NCBI GenBank assembly: GCA_914767885.1
Contig: CAJZBQ010000058.1
Span: forward strand, 631,501-695,500
DNA length: 64,000 nucleotides
Direction: 5' to 3'
Source: Blepharisma stoltei
Taxonomy: Eukaryota; Ciliophora; Heterotrichea; Heterotrichida; Blepharismidae
Position numbers and translations under genes: made by a program. Positions 34,316 through 45,219 of this stretch are shown piece after piece. Position 1 is the stretch's first letter; every line of letters begins with the position of its first letter. The notes under the pieces were generated by a model. The model did no database searches, was not told the DNA's origin, and was given only the letters and a program-made list of their open reading frames with translations.

Positions 34316-36962
34316 ATGATCGCCCCAAAGGTCTCTCGGACCAACTCCATTCAAGAAATAAAAGATCTAGAAGAGCCTTCAAATAATCTGGGAGATAACC
34401 AAACAACTTTTTATAATATCGATACAGATCGAGACAACAAGACCCCCAAGCCTGCACTCAACTTTCGCAGCAAAGTTGTCGAAATTCTTGATTCCTACTA
34501 CATGATGTGCTTTATGGGCGTTTTATCAATTTGAACATTATTTGGTGATGATATTCGTACAGCCGCTTGCACAAAATCAGATGACGATACTTTCTACGCA
34601 GTTGCAACTGCTTGCTTTTCAGTTTTTGGATTCGAATTTCTTGTATGTTGTGCATGTAAGGACAAGTATATTTTCTCCTTCTATTTCTGGCTTGATTTGG
34701 TATCCACACTTTCATTAATTCCTGATATAGGATGGATGTGGGATCCAATTATAGGAGTTGACGAAAATGATGAAGGAGGCGAATCAGTCTATAAGCAAGC
34801 TAACCAGCAGTCAAGCTTCGCTACAAGTGCAGCCAAGGTGCTAAGAATTGTAAGGCTGATAAGGCTGATTCGTATTGTGAGGCTTTATAAAAGTGCATCC
34901 TCGGCTATTGAGAAGCATGAGTCAGATAGTGAAGATGAAGAAGAAGTCATAATTCCCAAGGAATCACAAGTAGGAAAAAGGCTCAGTGATTTGACTATAA
35001 AAAGAGTGATTATTATCATTCTATGTCTGTTATTTATACTCCCGTTTTTTGATACTGAAATGTATTTAACCAATTATACCAGCTGGGACTATGGGATTCA
35101 AGAAATTGAAGCTTTTAAAGGGAACACTGATGTAGCTACAGTTATAAATGAGTACATCTCGTACCACGAAGACGACAGAAGGCCAATTATATATTTCATT
35201 ATCGTTGTACCAAAAATTCAGTTGTTTTACAGTTGGTCCAGCTCTACTCAAATATCGGACTTACGGTATAATGAGAAGCATTTTGCAACTGGAGACTTTT
35301 CAGTTGCGGTGTTTGACCTGAGAGAAGACACAAAATTTGCAGCACAATTAAATATATGCCAAACAATTTTCATTTGCATTGTACTGACCTTAGGGGCTAT
35401 TTATTTCTCAAAAGATGCGGAAGATCTTGTTATTAAACCGATCGAAAAAATGGTCGAAAGGGTGCATTTCATAGCAAAAAACCCTATATCAGCAGCCCAT
35501 AAGAGGCACGAGTCTGCATATGATGTAATTTTAAAGCAAAAAAAGAAGTTTTTATGCTTCAAATTAAAAGACAATGAAGATAAAGCTAAATTTGAAATCG
35601 CTCTATTAGAAGATACCATTATAAAAATCGGTGTTTTATTAGCGCTTGGCTTCGGTGAAGCTGGAGGTGCTATAATTGCATCAAATATGGAAAAAGGTGG
35701 AGATCTAGAACTTGTAAAGGGTAATAAAATTGTTGCAGTTTTTGGGTTTTGTGATATAAGAAACTTCACTGACTCTACAGAAGAGCTTCAAGAAGCTGTT
35801 ATGGTTTTTGTCAACGAAATCGCGCGAATTGTCCATTCAATGGTTGATACTTATCACGGAGCTGCCAATAAAAATATTGGAGACGCATTTTTACTTGTAT
35901 GGAAATTTTCAGAAAAAGATTTTGCAGCTACAAATGATGGAGGAATCCAAGCAAACCCAGACTCAATGAAAGCTAAATACATCCCCGATTTAGCCTTGTT
36001 TTCATTCTTGAAAATTTTAGCTAAAATTAATAAAGATCCGGTGATCCTCAAATATAGAGAGCATACCAAGCTGAATTTAAGAATGCCGAACTATGAAGTA
36101 AAAATGGGCTTTGGGCTGCATATAGGCTGGGCTATTGAAGGAGCTATTGGAAGCCAGTTCAAAATTGATGCAAGCTATTTATCACCACATGTAAACATGG
36201 CATCAAGATTTGAAGCTGCAACAAAACAATATGGAGTCCCTCTATTATTTAGCGGGTCTTTATATGACTATTTGAGTCCTAATGTTCAAGCTTACTGTAG
36301 ACATATTGATACAGTAACTGTGAAGGGAAGTATTCTTCCTATCAGAATCTATACAAGTGATTCCGATTTTTCTGAATTTACACCATCGAAAGGAAGGGAG
36401 AGAACCAAGCAGCAGTCAAGGCACAAGAGAAGAATTCTTGAGAAAAAATTGGAAAGCGAAACGTTGAAGTCTTATGAACTTTATGAGCTTTCTAACTCCC
36501 CTTGGTTAGCAAGTAAAGAGATTAGAATAATACCTGTTTTTCGAAAATTATTGCTAGCAAGCAAAAAATTACATATAATAACTTGATTTATAATTAATTT
36601 ATTTCAAATATTTAAAATATTCGATTTTTAATCAGGATAAAGTTCTTTGTATATAATTTCAACATAAACTTTAAAGAAGATCAGGCATTTGCTGGCAGAA
36701 AAATTTTCTCGCTAACCATAGAGGAAATAAGGAAATTCAATTGATGAAAAAGCCTTTTACAAGAGAATTTTACAGAGTTTTTGCTGATGGAATGAAAGGG
36801 TATATTGAAGGGAAATGGAATGATGCTAAAGAAAGATTTGAAGAATGCTTAAAATTGAGGCCAAGAGATGGGCCATCTCTAACTCTTTTAGGAGTTATGT
36901 CAGAGTGTGACTTTGAAGTCCCGAATGATTGGAAAGGCTATAGAGTTTTAACTGAAAAATAA
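34316..36962 (+). CDS. Adenylyl cyclase with voltage-sensor-like N-terminus and TPR tail
   Basis: Probably makes cAMP under membrane-potential control. 803 residues after removing one 235-bp IES. N-terminal helices include a classic S4 (KVLRIVRLIRLIRIVRLYKS, regularly spaced Arg). An acidic linker, a further membrane segment (RVIIIILCLLFILPFF), a large extracytoplasmic loop and another helix follow. The class III cyclase domain has FGFCDIRNFTD and KNIGDAFLLVW (both metal Asp residues), and VNMASRFEAAT. After the IES comes FYRVFADGMKGYIEGKWNDA and PNDWKGYRVLTEK, a TPR-like tail typical of ciliate cyclases. TGA at 34532 is Trp. Paramecium has a comparable channel-like cyclase (established knowledge). 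Confidence 0.92.
36495..36727. mobile_element. Decayed type-1-like IES
   Basis: Ends CTCCCCTTGGTTAGCAAG and, reversed, CCTCTATGGTTAGCGAG, between TAA flanks (36493-36495 area and 36728-36730). Joining at TA gives YELS-KEIQLMKK in frame (235 bp). The core no longer shows the type-1 hairpin. Confidence 0.75.
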
Positions 36963-38187
36963 GCTTTCATAAATAGAACAGTTTTTAAATATGATCATTT
37001 GCATAAAAATGTAATTTAAAAGCGAAGCTAATTCAATATTAAATTTATTTCATAAATCCTCAAACTTTTTTATACCATTTTATATTAAATAGAAACTTTG
37101 GAACTCGTTAGCTGTTTTCTTATCACTATATAAACCTCATCACAAATATTAGAGCCAGAAAAGGGCTATTAGTGAATACTTCTTATTTCTTAAAAAATTT
37201 TTAATGAGCCAAAGAGTCGGTATTGAAATTTAAAAAAGATAGCAAAGCTCAATGCTTTTATCTTATTTGGAATAATTCATGTGTATCTATTTGCTAAAAA
37301 CCCTATCCAATCATTGTTAGGATAAGCATTCATGCAGCCAGTTTGCAATAAGGGTTTTCTTAGAATAAACCCATAAGGCTGCAATTTGACCATGCTTTTT
37401 TTTAGTCCGACCAAAATTGATCAATTTGGTTTGACCAAAATAAAACCCTCGTGCATAATCACTGCCTTATGTGGTTATTATAAGGAAAAGCCTATATGTT
37501 CATATGCAAGCCTTCATATATAATTAAAAAAAGGCCTTCCAGATTTAATGCCTCCTCACGCTTGCGACCACCAGACTCTTGCTTTTCAGGGGTAGCTCAG
37601 TTGCCTGAGTCCCATCAACAGTAGTCTTCTCCCAGGACTTAGGTCCTTCACTGCTTCCCTGAGTTTCGACGGTTTAGAAAGACCCCTCTGTGCTGTCGCC
37701 TTGCGGATACTATGGAGGCAAAGGTCTCATGTCGGCCCCTTAAAGAAGGGTGACACCAAGAAAAACGAACCACAGCCTTGGTTTAGATATAAAGCGATTT
37801 TTGGAGCCCAAAGTAGTGAGTCGTTGGTAAAGAATATTTTTTCCTATCACCATATTAATTATTCCTTCATATATAGGAATAATCTGTTTAATTTGTGTGT
37901 TTGCGAAGTCCCGATATTTGTTTTAAAAAAATTACCATAGAAAAATTAAAAACATAATTTGCTTGAGTACTGAATGCGACAGTTTATATTATTAACTTGA
38001 TAATTAATTCGTAGAGGGCTGATATAAGTGATGACATTAAATGCACATAGCAGCAGTTTATCAAGATCACAGGCTCCAAATATACAAAAAATCCTTGACT
38101 TATCTTTATTTTGCAATTTCCATAATCATTTATAGATCCATCTCTGATTTCAACAGCTTAGATACAAAAAATCTGGTTAAAATTAAG
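36963..38187. other. Intergenic with one retroposon
   Basis: No gene supported. 37310-37500 has short inverted stretches; 37523-37863 is a GC-rich insertion described separately. The remainder is AT-rich. Confidence 0.5.
37523..37863. mobile_element. GC-rich retroposon-like insertion
   Basis: Flanked by a perfect 12-bp duplication CCTTCATATATA (37511-37522, 37864-37875). Contains GGGGTAGCTCAGTTGCCTGA, which resembles a tRNA A-box region, so a tRNA-derived SINE is possible. No ORF. Confidence 0.7.
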
Positions 38188-40016
38188 ATGGAAAATTCCA
38201 CTTCTAATTCAGATCTTAACAGCTATTTTATAGAAGACTCAATCGAGACTCCTAAACAAAACAAACATTGGTGAACTCCAGAAGAAGATGAGATGCTCAA
38301 AGAGCTTGTTTCCCAATTCGGGGCAAAAAACTGGAAAGAAATTGCGCGTTTCTTTGAAAACAGAACAGATGTCCAATGCTTACACAGATGGCAAAAGGTG
38401 CTGAGCCCAGGGCTTGTAAAAGGCCAATGAACCAAAGAAGAAGACGAAATCGTCATCCGTTTAGTAAAAAAATACGGGCCACGGTATTGAAGTACAATAG
38501 CCAGTAATTTGCCAGGAAGAATCGGTAAGCAGTGCAGAGAAAGGTGGCACAACCATCTAAATCCAAATATCAAACGAGATAATTGGACCACAGAAGAAGA
38601 CATTATCATAATTAACTCACATGCAGAGCTTGGCAACCGTTGAGCTGAGATTGCTAAACGGCTACCAGGCAGAACAGATAATGCAATTAAAAACCACTGA
38701 AACTCGACGTTAAAAAGAAAAATGAAATTGCTTAAAAAGGATTATTTAGGTGAAGCTGGAACTCCTTGCAAAAAACAAAAATTCGAAGATCCCACAATGG
38801 AGGTCTTGAAAAACAGTAAGCCTAGCTAAGATTATAAAAAGCTCCTTTTAGTCTTGTGGAGCACAACATATTCACCTTCATATTGCTCTACCCCTTGCTT
38901 GCCAGTCCAAGCACGGCATCTAACAGTATTGTTCGACGGGAACGAGAGCTTGAACTCACTACTCTCGCGAGTTAGAGGCTTTGGCCTACCATGCACTCAC
39001 CCCTCACCGGTAGTGTTTGTCTTTCAGAAAAATTCAAAAAGCAAATTTCTAGTCACCTGTCGGCCAACATGGAGATTTGTAGTCTAAGACGTAATGCCTA
39101 GTATTGAGCTTGAAGCATTCCGATTGGCCAGAAGTAACCACATTGGTGCTGCTGGGAGATAATTTCAAACTCTGAGTCTCATCTTCCCCTGAGGTAAAGC
39201 CTTGATCTAGACGCGGCTAGCCTCATCCAGCATTCACTCCATCAAACCTATTAAAACCTGACCAATGCAAATTACCAAATGCCATCCTCTTACCACAAGA
39301 TCCCTGAGTTACCCCAGCTACAGAGTGTTAAGAGGGTTGCTCGCTACACACCATTTTAAGGTCTTGAAAAGTCAAATGCTTAAAAATAATGAAAATTATA
39401 ACGAATTGAGTGGAGAAGAGAGTATAAAAACTTTGGCGACCCCTGAAAAAAGAAAAGAACTAGAACAAGTACAGGAAAATTTCACACCTTTGAGACAGCA
39501 GCCAGCGCAGGTTCTATATTATGTGTCACCAGACTACGAAGAGTTAATCGTTGACAAAACAATTACGTCCCAGCAAATAATTCAAAGCATCGAGCAGCAG
39601 GCGAAACTCTTACTCCCCCCCCCCTCCGTGAGCGAACAAAAAAATTTTGTTCGCTCACGGAGGGGGGTTAATTTTTTTTTTAAAAAAAATTTATATATAA
39701 ATTTTATAAAAAAATATTTTTTTCGAAATTTAAAAAAATCCTAATTTGCAAAAATTGGGAAGCAAATATTAATTTAATTTGCAAAATTTATGTTTTAAAA
39801 CGCAATTTGTTTAAAATTAAACAGAATTAGCTCTAGATTTCATTATACTAATTATCACTTATATATCAAAAATTTTTTTCCATTAAAATTTTTTCTATTA
39901 AAAAAATTTTTGTTCACTCACGGAGGGGGTTTTTGGTCAAAAAATGGCGATTTTTCTAATGGTTTTGTTCGCTCACGGAGGGGGGGGGGGGGGAGTTATG
40001 AATTGAATCTAATTAA
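38188..40016 (+). CDS. Three-repeat MYB transcription factor
   Basis: DNA-binding regulator with R1R2R3 repeats. The spaced tryptophans of each repeat are a mix of TGG and TGA (for example HW-TGA at the start of R1, KGQ-TGA-TKEED in R2, GNR-TGA-AEIAKRLPGR in R3), the clearest proof of TGA as Trp in this window. Motifs: EARFFENRTDVQCLHRWQKVL-like R1, IGKQCRERWHNHLNP R2, TDNAIKNHW R3. Two insertions follow: a repeat element at 38813-39358 and a type-1 MITE at 39613-39995. With both removed the protein is about 300 residues, with a C-terminal ENFTPLRQQPAQVLYY stretch and end LLWIESN at TAA 40014. Confidence 0.9.
38813..39358 (-). mobile_element. Retroposon-like insertion in the MYB gene
   Basis: Flanked by a perfect 12-bp duplication AGGTCTTGAAAA (38801-38812, 39359-39370). 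GC-rich. A tRNA-like stretch on the minus strand near 38930-39000 (GGTAGGCCAAAGCC ... GAGTTCAAGCTCTC) suggests A and B boxes. The duplication contains no TA. Confidence 0.75.
39613..39995. mobile_element. Type-1 MITE, well preserved
   Basis: 383 bp between TTA 39610-39612 and TTA 39996-39998. Left hairpin GTGAGCGAAC/GTTCGCTCAC, right double motif, long G run. Nearly identical to 1115-1500 and to the inverted copy 41593-41987. Sits seven codons before the MYB stop codon. Confidence 0.93.
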
Positions 40017-40040
40017 ATCGATTTCCAAAATTATTTTACA

Positions 40041-41453
40041 TTAATTATCCAAAAATTGTTCTAAAGCTGCAGCTTGGCATTGAACATAGTTTAGCCAATC
40101 CTTTGTAGCATTAATGTGTTCCTTCATTTCAACGAGTTCTAGTTTTTGCTCAAGCTGGTTTAAAATATCTGAATTATCTGTTTTTTCGTCAATGTCTGGC
40201 AAAATGTTATTAAAAATTGATTTGCTTCTGTCCACTGGAGATTCCAGTGCACTTAAAATTCGTGAGTTTGTAGCGTAGCTTATTGACGTGCAATAGGATC
40301 TTTCTACTGGCTGTTCTGCGCTTAATAATGCTTCATTTTCTTCAATTTCTAACTGGACAGATTCTATTCTATTATTTACAAATTCTTGCATGTTTTTTAA
40401 ATTAAAACTTGCCTCTTCAATATTCCCACTCTCCAATAATTCAGAAACATATAAAATAAATTCATCAGATGATCTCAATTCTGATAACAGAGTGATATTT
40501 TTGTTGATGGTTTCTTTGTATTTTTCTATAGCTTCTTCGCGCTCATTTTCAAGGCTATGGAATTTTGCTATAAAAGCTTCTTGGAGTTTATTTCCAAAAG
40601 ATTTACGACTGTTTCTTGATAAAATTAACGATGAAAGCTCATGTATGGTTTGACTATTTTGGTCTTCTTTTAAGAGCTCATAGTTTTCTAGCTTCTCTTG
40701 AAGCTTTCTAATTGTTTCATTTGCATTTCCTAGATCTTGAACTAATAAAAATCTGTTTTGTTCAGAAATCTCATATTTCATCGTTATATTTTCTAATTCG
40801 TTATTTTCAATTTGAGCAGTTTTTAGCTTGCTTTGAAGTAATTCAATGATTTTTTTCTGAGACTTTAATTGTTGTGTTTGATTATTCAAAATTTCCTCTT
40901 TAACTTGAAGTTCAAGCTCAACCGCCTTCAGTGTTAAATTTTTTTCTTTTAAAACTTTTTCAAGCTCTTCAATTCTGCTATTAAAATTTCAAGTCATTTG
41001 TTTATCAATTTCCAGATCTTTTCCTATTAATTTCGGTCGATTTGGGATGTGTAACTTATCTTCTCCTTTATGGATCCTTATTGATTCGCATGACCTTCCT
41101 CGCTTTACTACAGGACTTCGGATGCTTTGGGCTGTTCCTTCTTCGCCGACAGTCTCATTGACATCTAATTCATCAAGAATTTTTTGTTTTTTCTTTATTT
41201 TTCGTTTGGTTCTTTCATGATTCAGTTTAGACTTGTAGATTATATCAATATCTTGGGGCTTTGGGATCTCTTCGTCCTCAAGAGTGTCAAGAACTGAAAT
41301 TTGTTGATACACTCTGCTGTCGTTTGAAGGGAGTTGAAAATCTCGTGATGTAAGGGCCGCTCGACTTTGAACTAGTCCTTCTAAAAAGCGGCTGCTTGAA
41401 ATGATGCTCGCGGTTGATGGAGTGGAGGATGTTTTTTGGTGTCTTTTATTCAT
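40041..41453 (-). CDS. Coiled-coil protein
   Basis: 470 residues, one frame with TGA at 40989 as Trp. The N-terminal 150 residues are basic and Ser/Thr-rich (MNKRHQKTSSTPSTASI, KRKIKKKQKILDELDV). Then a long heptad region (IEELEKVLKEKNLTLKAVE through LEKLENYELLKED) suggests dimeric coiled coil. Acidic C-terminus ends ALEQFLDN. Tail-to-tail with the MYB gene, 24 bp between stops. Possibly cytoskeletal or basal-body related; no family recognised. Confidence 0.75.
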
Positions 41454-41592
41454 TATTATTTAAATTTCTTATGCCTCAAACAGGCTTTAAAGTGCTAGCC
41501 AAATTAATTAGGATTATAAATTGCGAAATATATATAGGATTCCTATAAGCAGAAAATTATCTTGATATAGTTGAATCGTTGTGAAGAACCTA

Positions 41593-41987
41593 CTCCCCCC
41601 CCCCCCCTCTCGTGAGCGAACAAAACCATTAGAAAAATCGCCATTTTTTGACCAAAAACCCACCCTCCGTGAGTGAACAAAAATTTTTTTAATAGAAAAA
41701 ATTTTAATGGAAAAAAATTTTGATATATAAGTGATAATTAGTATAATGAAATCTAGAGCTAATTCTGTTTAATTTTAAACAAATTGCGTTTTAAAACATA
41801 AATTTTGCAAATTAAATTAATATTTGCTTCCCAATTTTTGCAAATTAGGATTTTTTTTAAATTTCGAAAAAAATATTTTTTATATAAAATTTATATATAA
41901 AAATTTTTTTTTAAAAAAAAAAAAATTAACCCCCCTCCGTGAGCGAACAAAATTTTTTTGTTTCGCTCACGGAGGGGGGGGGGGGAG
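41593..41987. mobile_element. Type-1 MITE, intergenic, well preserved
   Basis: 395 bp, opposite orientation to 39613-39995. Flanks are CCTA on the left and TTA on the right, so only TA is clearly duplicated. Left end shows the double GTGAG motif, right end the hairpin. Confidence 0.9.
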
Positions 41988-42446
41988 TTAAAGAAAATTA
42001 AAATGGAATTATTTTTATTTTAAATAATGAAATTATATTAGGCTAGAAGATTGTTATAGATAGAGATTGATCGCATAAATTGTTAATATTAAAGAAAATA
42101 TAAAATTGCAAAAAGGAAATTATATAGCCATTATAAAAAACTAAAATCCAATATTTCCTTACTGTTAAATTTAATTAACAAAAATTAGTTATATTTGAAA
42201 TAATTAAGTTAGCCCTTTAATATTTTAAGTTCTTCTTACTCAATGTATCTTTTGTGATTCACTCATTATAACTCTATTCATCAAAAAATACTAATTTTAA
42301 TTCAGCCATAATAATTTTTATTTGAATAATTAAATTTGAAATAGCAATACTCGATAAAATGACTCCTAACCCAATCTCTCATGCTTAATTTCTATATCTA
42401 ATAATTATGCTTTATTATTAACCTTCACCTTCCATTTACATAAAAT
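41988..42446. other. AT-rich intergenic stretch
   Basis: 459 bp, presumably with the ribosomal-protein promoter; no motif recognised. Confidence 0.45.
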
Positions 42447-42875
42447 ATGCTTATCTACGTGAGGGACTTGGATAGCCTCCAAGCATATGAATTCTCCCCA
42501 GATACAAGAATTGAAGAAATCATCACATCTGCAGAATGCGACAGTCTTCAATGGGGTGGCCGTGCTTTACGCTCAGAGCTTACTCTTGCTGACTATGGCA
42601 TAACTAATGAAAGCACTTTGGAAGCTTTATTAGCCCTAGAGGGAGGTAAAAGGAAAAAGAAAAAGAAAGTTTACACTACTCCTAAGAAAAAAGCTCATAA
42701 AAAAAAGAAAGTTAAACTCGCTGTTCTCAACATATATAAAGTTGATAAAAGTGAAAAAGTCACCAGAACTAAGCGTGCATGCGAAAAATGTGGAGCTGGA
42801 ACTTTTATGGCAAAGCATTTTAACAGACACTACTGTGGAAAGTGCCATGCTACCCAACTTTTCTCACAAGCTTAA
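42447..42875 (+). CDS. RPS27A: Ubiquitin-like/ribosomal protein eS31 fusion
   Basis: 142 residues, no intron. The first 66 residues are a diverged ubiquitin fold ([41 protein letters not shown]) ending in the GG cleavage site. The eS31 part follows: a Lys-rich linker, then [20 protein letters not shown] and CGKC, the four-Cys zinc ribbon of the small-subunit protein. Canonical ubiquitin residues (Lys48, Ile44 patch, LRLRGG) are not preserved, so the released domain is unlikely to act as ubiquitin. Confidence 0.93.
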   Translation: MLIYVRDLDSLQAYEFSPDTRIEEIITSAECDSLQWGGRALRSELTLADYGITNESTLEALLALEGGKRKKKKKVYTTPKKKAHKKKKVKLAVLNIYKVDKSEKVTRTKRACEKCGAGTFMAKHFNRHYCGKCHATQLFSQA

Positions 42876-43399
42876 ATAACATAAGCAAATAGTTATAATT
42901 AAGAGTTTATAAGTATGAATATAGTCAATCAATGCATGAGCTTACTGTGACATGCTTAATTAATTGAATCTAATTGCATGGAGTTAAAATCTCTTTAATT
43001 TAAATTGAAGTGCTGAGCTCAATTTAAACAGTAGCTTAGAGTAAAGAGGTACTAGAGATTCGATGATAATAGACTCTAAAGCTTCCTGTATGCGAACTAT
43101 GTGTCAAGTATAAAAGACCTTTGATTTGAGCTATATGCTTTTTTGGGGATGATCGACCTAGTAATTCAAAAAAATGTATTGATGAAACATCTTTTTAATT
43201 TTAAATCACCCTACTAAAATCTGCTTCTGTGCATTTTTTATAATCTTAATTAGCATTAGCGCTAATTAAATATATAAAATTTAATTTAGCATGCAAAAAA
43301 TCTTTAAAATGCTCTAAATTTTGAGAATTAAAAGTTTAATAATGATTTAAAAAAACTTAATAAATTATAAAGAATTCAGGTTTCTTCTATATTAATTAT
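42876..43399. other. AT-rich intergenic stretch
   Basis: 524 bp between convergent genes. No coding or RNA gene recognised; some mixed-composition sequence around 43010-43150 could hide a small RNA but shows no diagnostic box. Confidence 0.4.
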
Positions 43400-44444
43400 T
43401 TAAGCTGAAATCAAAAAATCTGGATATTTGCTTAATGGCGTATGAGATTTTCTGTAGCAGCTCCCTACAGAACTACTAAAATTTCAGTGATTAAGAGCTG
43501 ATATATGTGCTGATTCAATTCTTGGTGTAGAACTTGGCGTTTTAATACTAGATAGAGTTTTGGCTTGAAGTCTAAATAACTGCAATAATATATAGGATGC
43601 TGTGCCATTAATCAATTAATGTGAAATACTATGAGATATTATAAGAACAATGATTAATTTCTTAATTTTAAACTTTAGAGATAGTTTAACTAGGAAACTT
43701 TTTTTTCCTATGTTCTTTGCAATGATCTTGCCTTGGCTTTTCTATTGCTTCTATTTTTCCGCAATCTATACATATCTGATGGCTATTTATGTACCCAAAT
43801 TCAGTTGTACCAAGAGATAAGCTACAGTTTGGGCACACATCAGGTCCAGAATTTATAGCGCAAAAATCACAGATTTCTCTACAAATCCATATAGTGAAAA
43901 ATCCATACCCACGAGTGGTTTCACATCTTACGCATCTATTGAATGGATTTGGGAATATTTCAATTTGATCGACATTAGCATGATTTCTTTTTATATAAAA
44001 ATCCTCAAATCAGTCCATAACAGCCCCAATGCAACTTTTATCGAAATAGTAGTATAATTTTAAGTCCTTATTATAATGTAGTGCCAAAGAATTGAAAGTT
44101 CTGAAGTATAAACCAATTTGGTCAAGGATCTCACGTGATTCTCCAAACAAAAATAAAAACTTTGATTCAGTTCCGTTTATCACGGAATCAATAGCATAAT
44201 CAAACTGAACTTCTTTGTTAGAATTTTCTGGTAGATGAATCTCTATATTTTGGCAGTTAATAGCCTTTCTGTTAGTCAAGTTTTGAGGTAATTTATAGCC
44301 TAGGCGTGATAAATGATTTTTATAATTCGCTATTTTATCAAAGCAGAAAGCTTGAGTTGCTTCAAATTTAAATGGAAAACCTGTAATCACAAATAACTCT
44401 GCCAATCCAAGTTTTATGTTATAACAGATATATCCGTCCTCCAT
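43400..44444 (-). CDS. Cys-rich zinc-binding protein, unknown
   Basis: Start MEDGYICYNIKLGL at 44444; TGA at 44010 is Trp. The N-terminal 145 residues have no known domain. Next come zinc-ribbon-like pairs CVRCETTRGYG, CREICDFCAINSG, CPNCSLSLG and CIDCGKIEA. The apparent end KKKFPS-TAA is bypassed by an 82-bp TA IES (43611-43692), joining KKKFP to NGTASYILLQL and a Ser/Pro-rich tail ending KYPDFLISA. 320 residues in all. The first block could be compared with DNA/RNA-binding or ubiquitin-pathway zinc proteins; unresolved. Confidence 0.65.
43610..43691. other. 82-bp TA-bounded IES
   Basis: Removal of 82 bp (1 modulo 3) joins two frames of the Cys-rich gene that otherwise end and begin without a start. 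No hairpin. Inferred from phase only. Confidence 0.5.
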
Positions 44445-44687
44445 GCTATATTTTTATTATAAACTATAATTCTATAATTATTCATAATAGGGAAGCAAAT
44501 ATAATTCGAGTATCCTTTATCTAGCATAATGCAACACCTAACAAATTAAAATACTAAAAGCCCTTATTGTTAAATTGCAGGCTAACTTGCTAACTCAACA
44601 GAGTAAATTTCACTTGATATTTCTATTTAATTTACTATGATAATCGAAAATTGGGATAATCTCCCAGCTAAAACTTTTATTAGAAGA

Positions 44688-45160
44688 GAGAGAGTTATTA
44701 ATTAGACTACGGGCTTTATTTCAGGCCACTGCTCCAGATAAATTTTTTCACAAAATTTTCCTTACAAAAACTGTAAAAATTCAAAGTAAAAAATCTTTAT
44801 AAAACTTCTAAAATTTTTTTGATTCTTTTTTGATGACGCCATCATCTGACGGGGAGACCCTTGCTTCCCTTGGATTCAGGCCTTATCGGTCACAGGTTCC
44901 ACTTCAGGGGGGAAAATCAGCCTGAAGTTGATTGTCTGGTCCTCCTTCATGCCCCATACTCCGCTCAAAGCCTCCTAGCATCCTTTCTTCCATGAAGTCA
45001 TCCCGAATTAGCGCTTTTCTTCTAAGAGTCGAGGAAAAAGCCCAATTACGATGGCAAAACGTACCCCGGACCTCCCGTGAGCTGCGGGCCCTCGGACCCT
45101 AGGCCCATGGCACTAGGTGAGGGTTGCCTATCTGGCCAGAAAATGGCCAGATAAAAAGTC
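44688..45160 (-). mobile_element. Retroposon-like insertion, intergenic
   Basis: 473 bp flanked by a perfect 14-bp duplication CTTTTATTAGAAGA (44674-44687, 45161-45174). GC-rich half at 44830-45150. Reverse strand carries GATGATGGCGTCATC, the ATGGCGTC start motif shared with 26259-26690 and 58870-59385. No ORF. Confidence 0.78.
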
Positions 45161-45219
45161 TTTTATTAGAAGAAGATTTTTTGGATTATTATTTATTTCC
45201 TTTCTTAAATCACAAATCA

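Noticed and set aside
37580-37640. Possible tRNA gene (GGGGTAGCTCAGTTGCCTGA)
   Set aside because: The A-box-like part is not followed by a fold-able anticodon arm and T arm; better read as the head of a tRNA-derived retroposon.
43461-43628. Separate small ORF starting ATGGCACAGCATCC on the minus strand
   Set aside because: The overlapping frame joined to the Cys-rich gene by an 82-bp IES has better composition; both cannot be right, and this remains uncertain.
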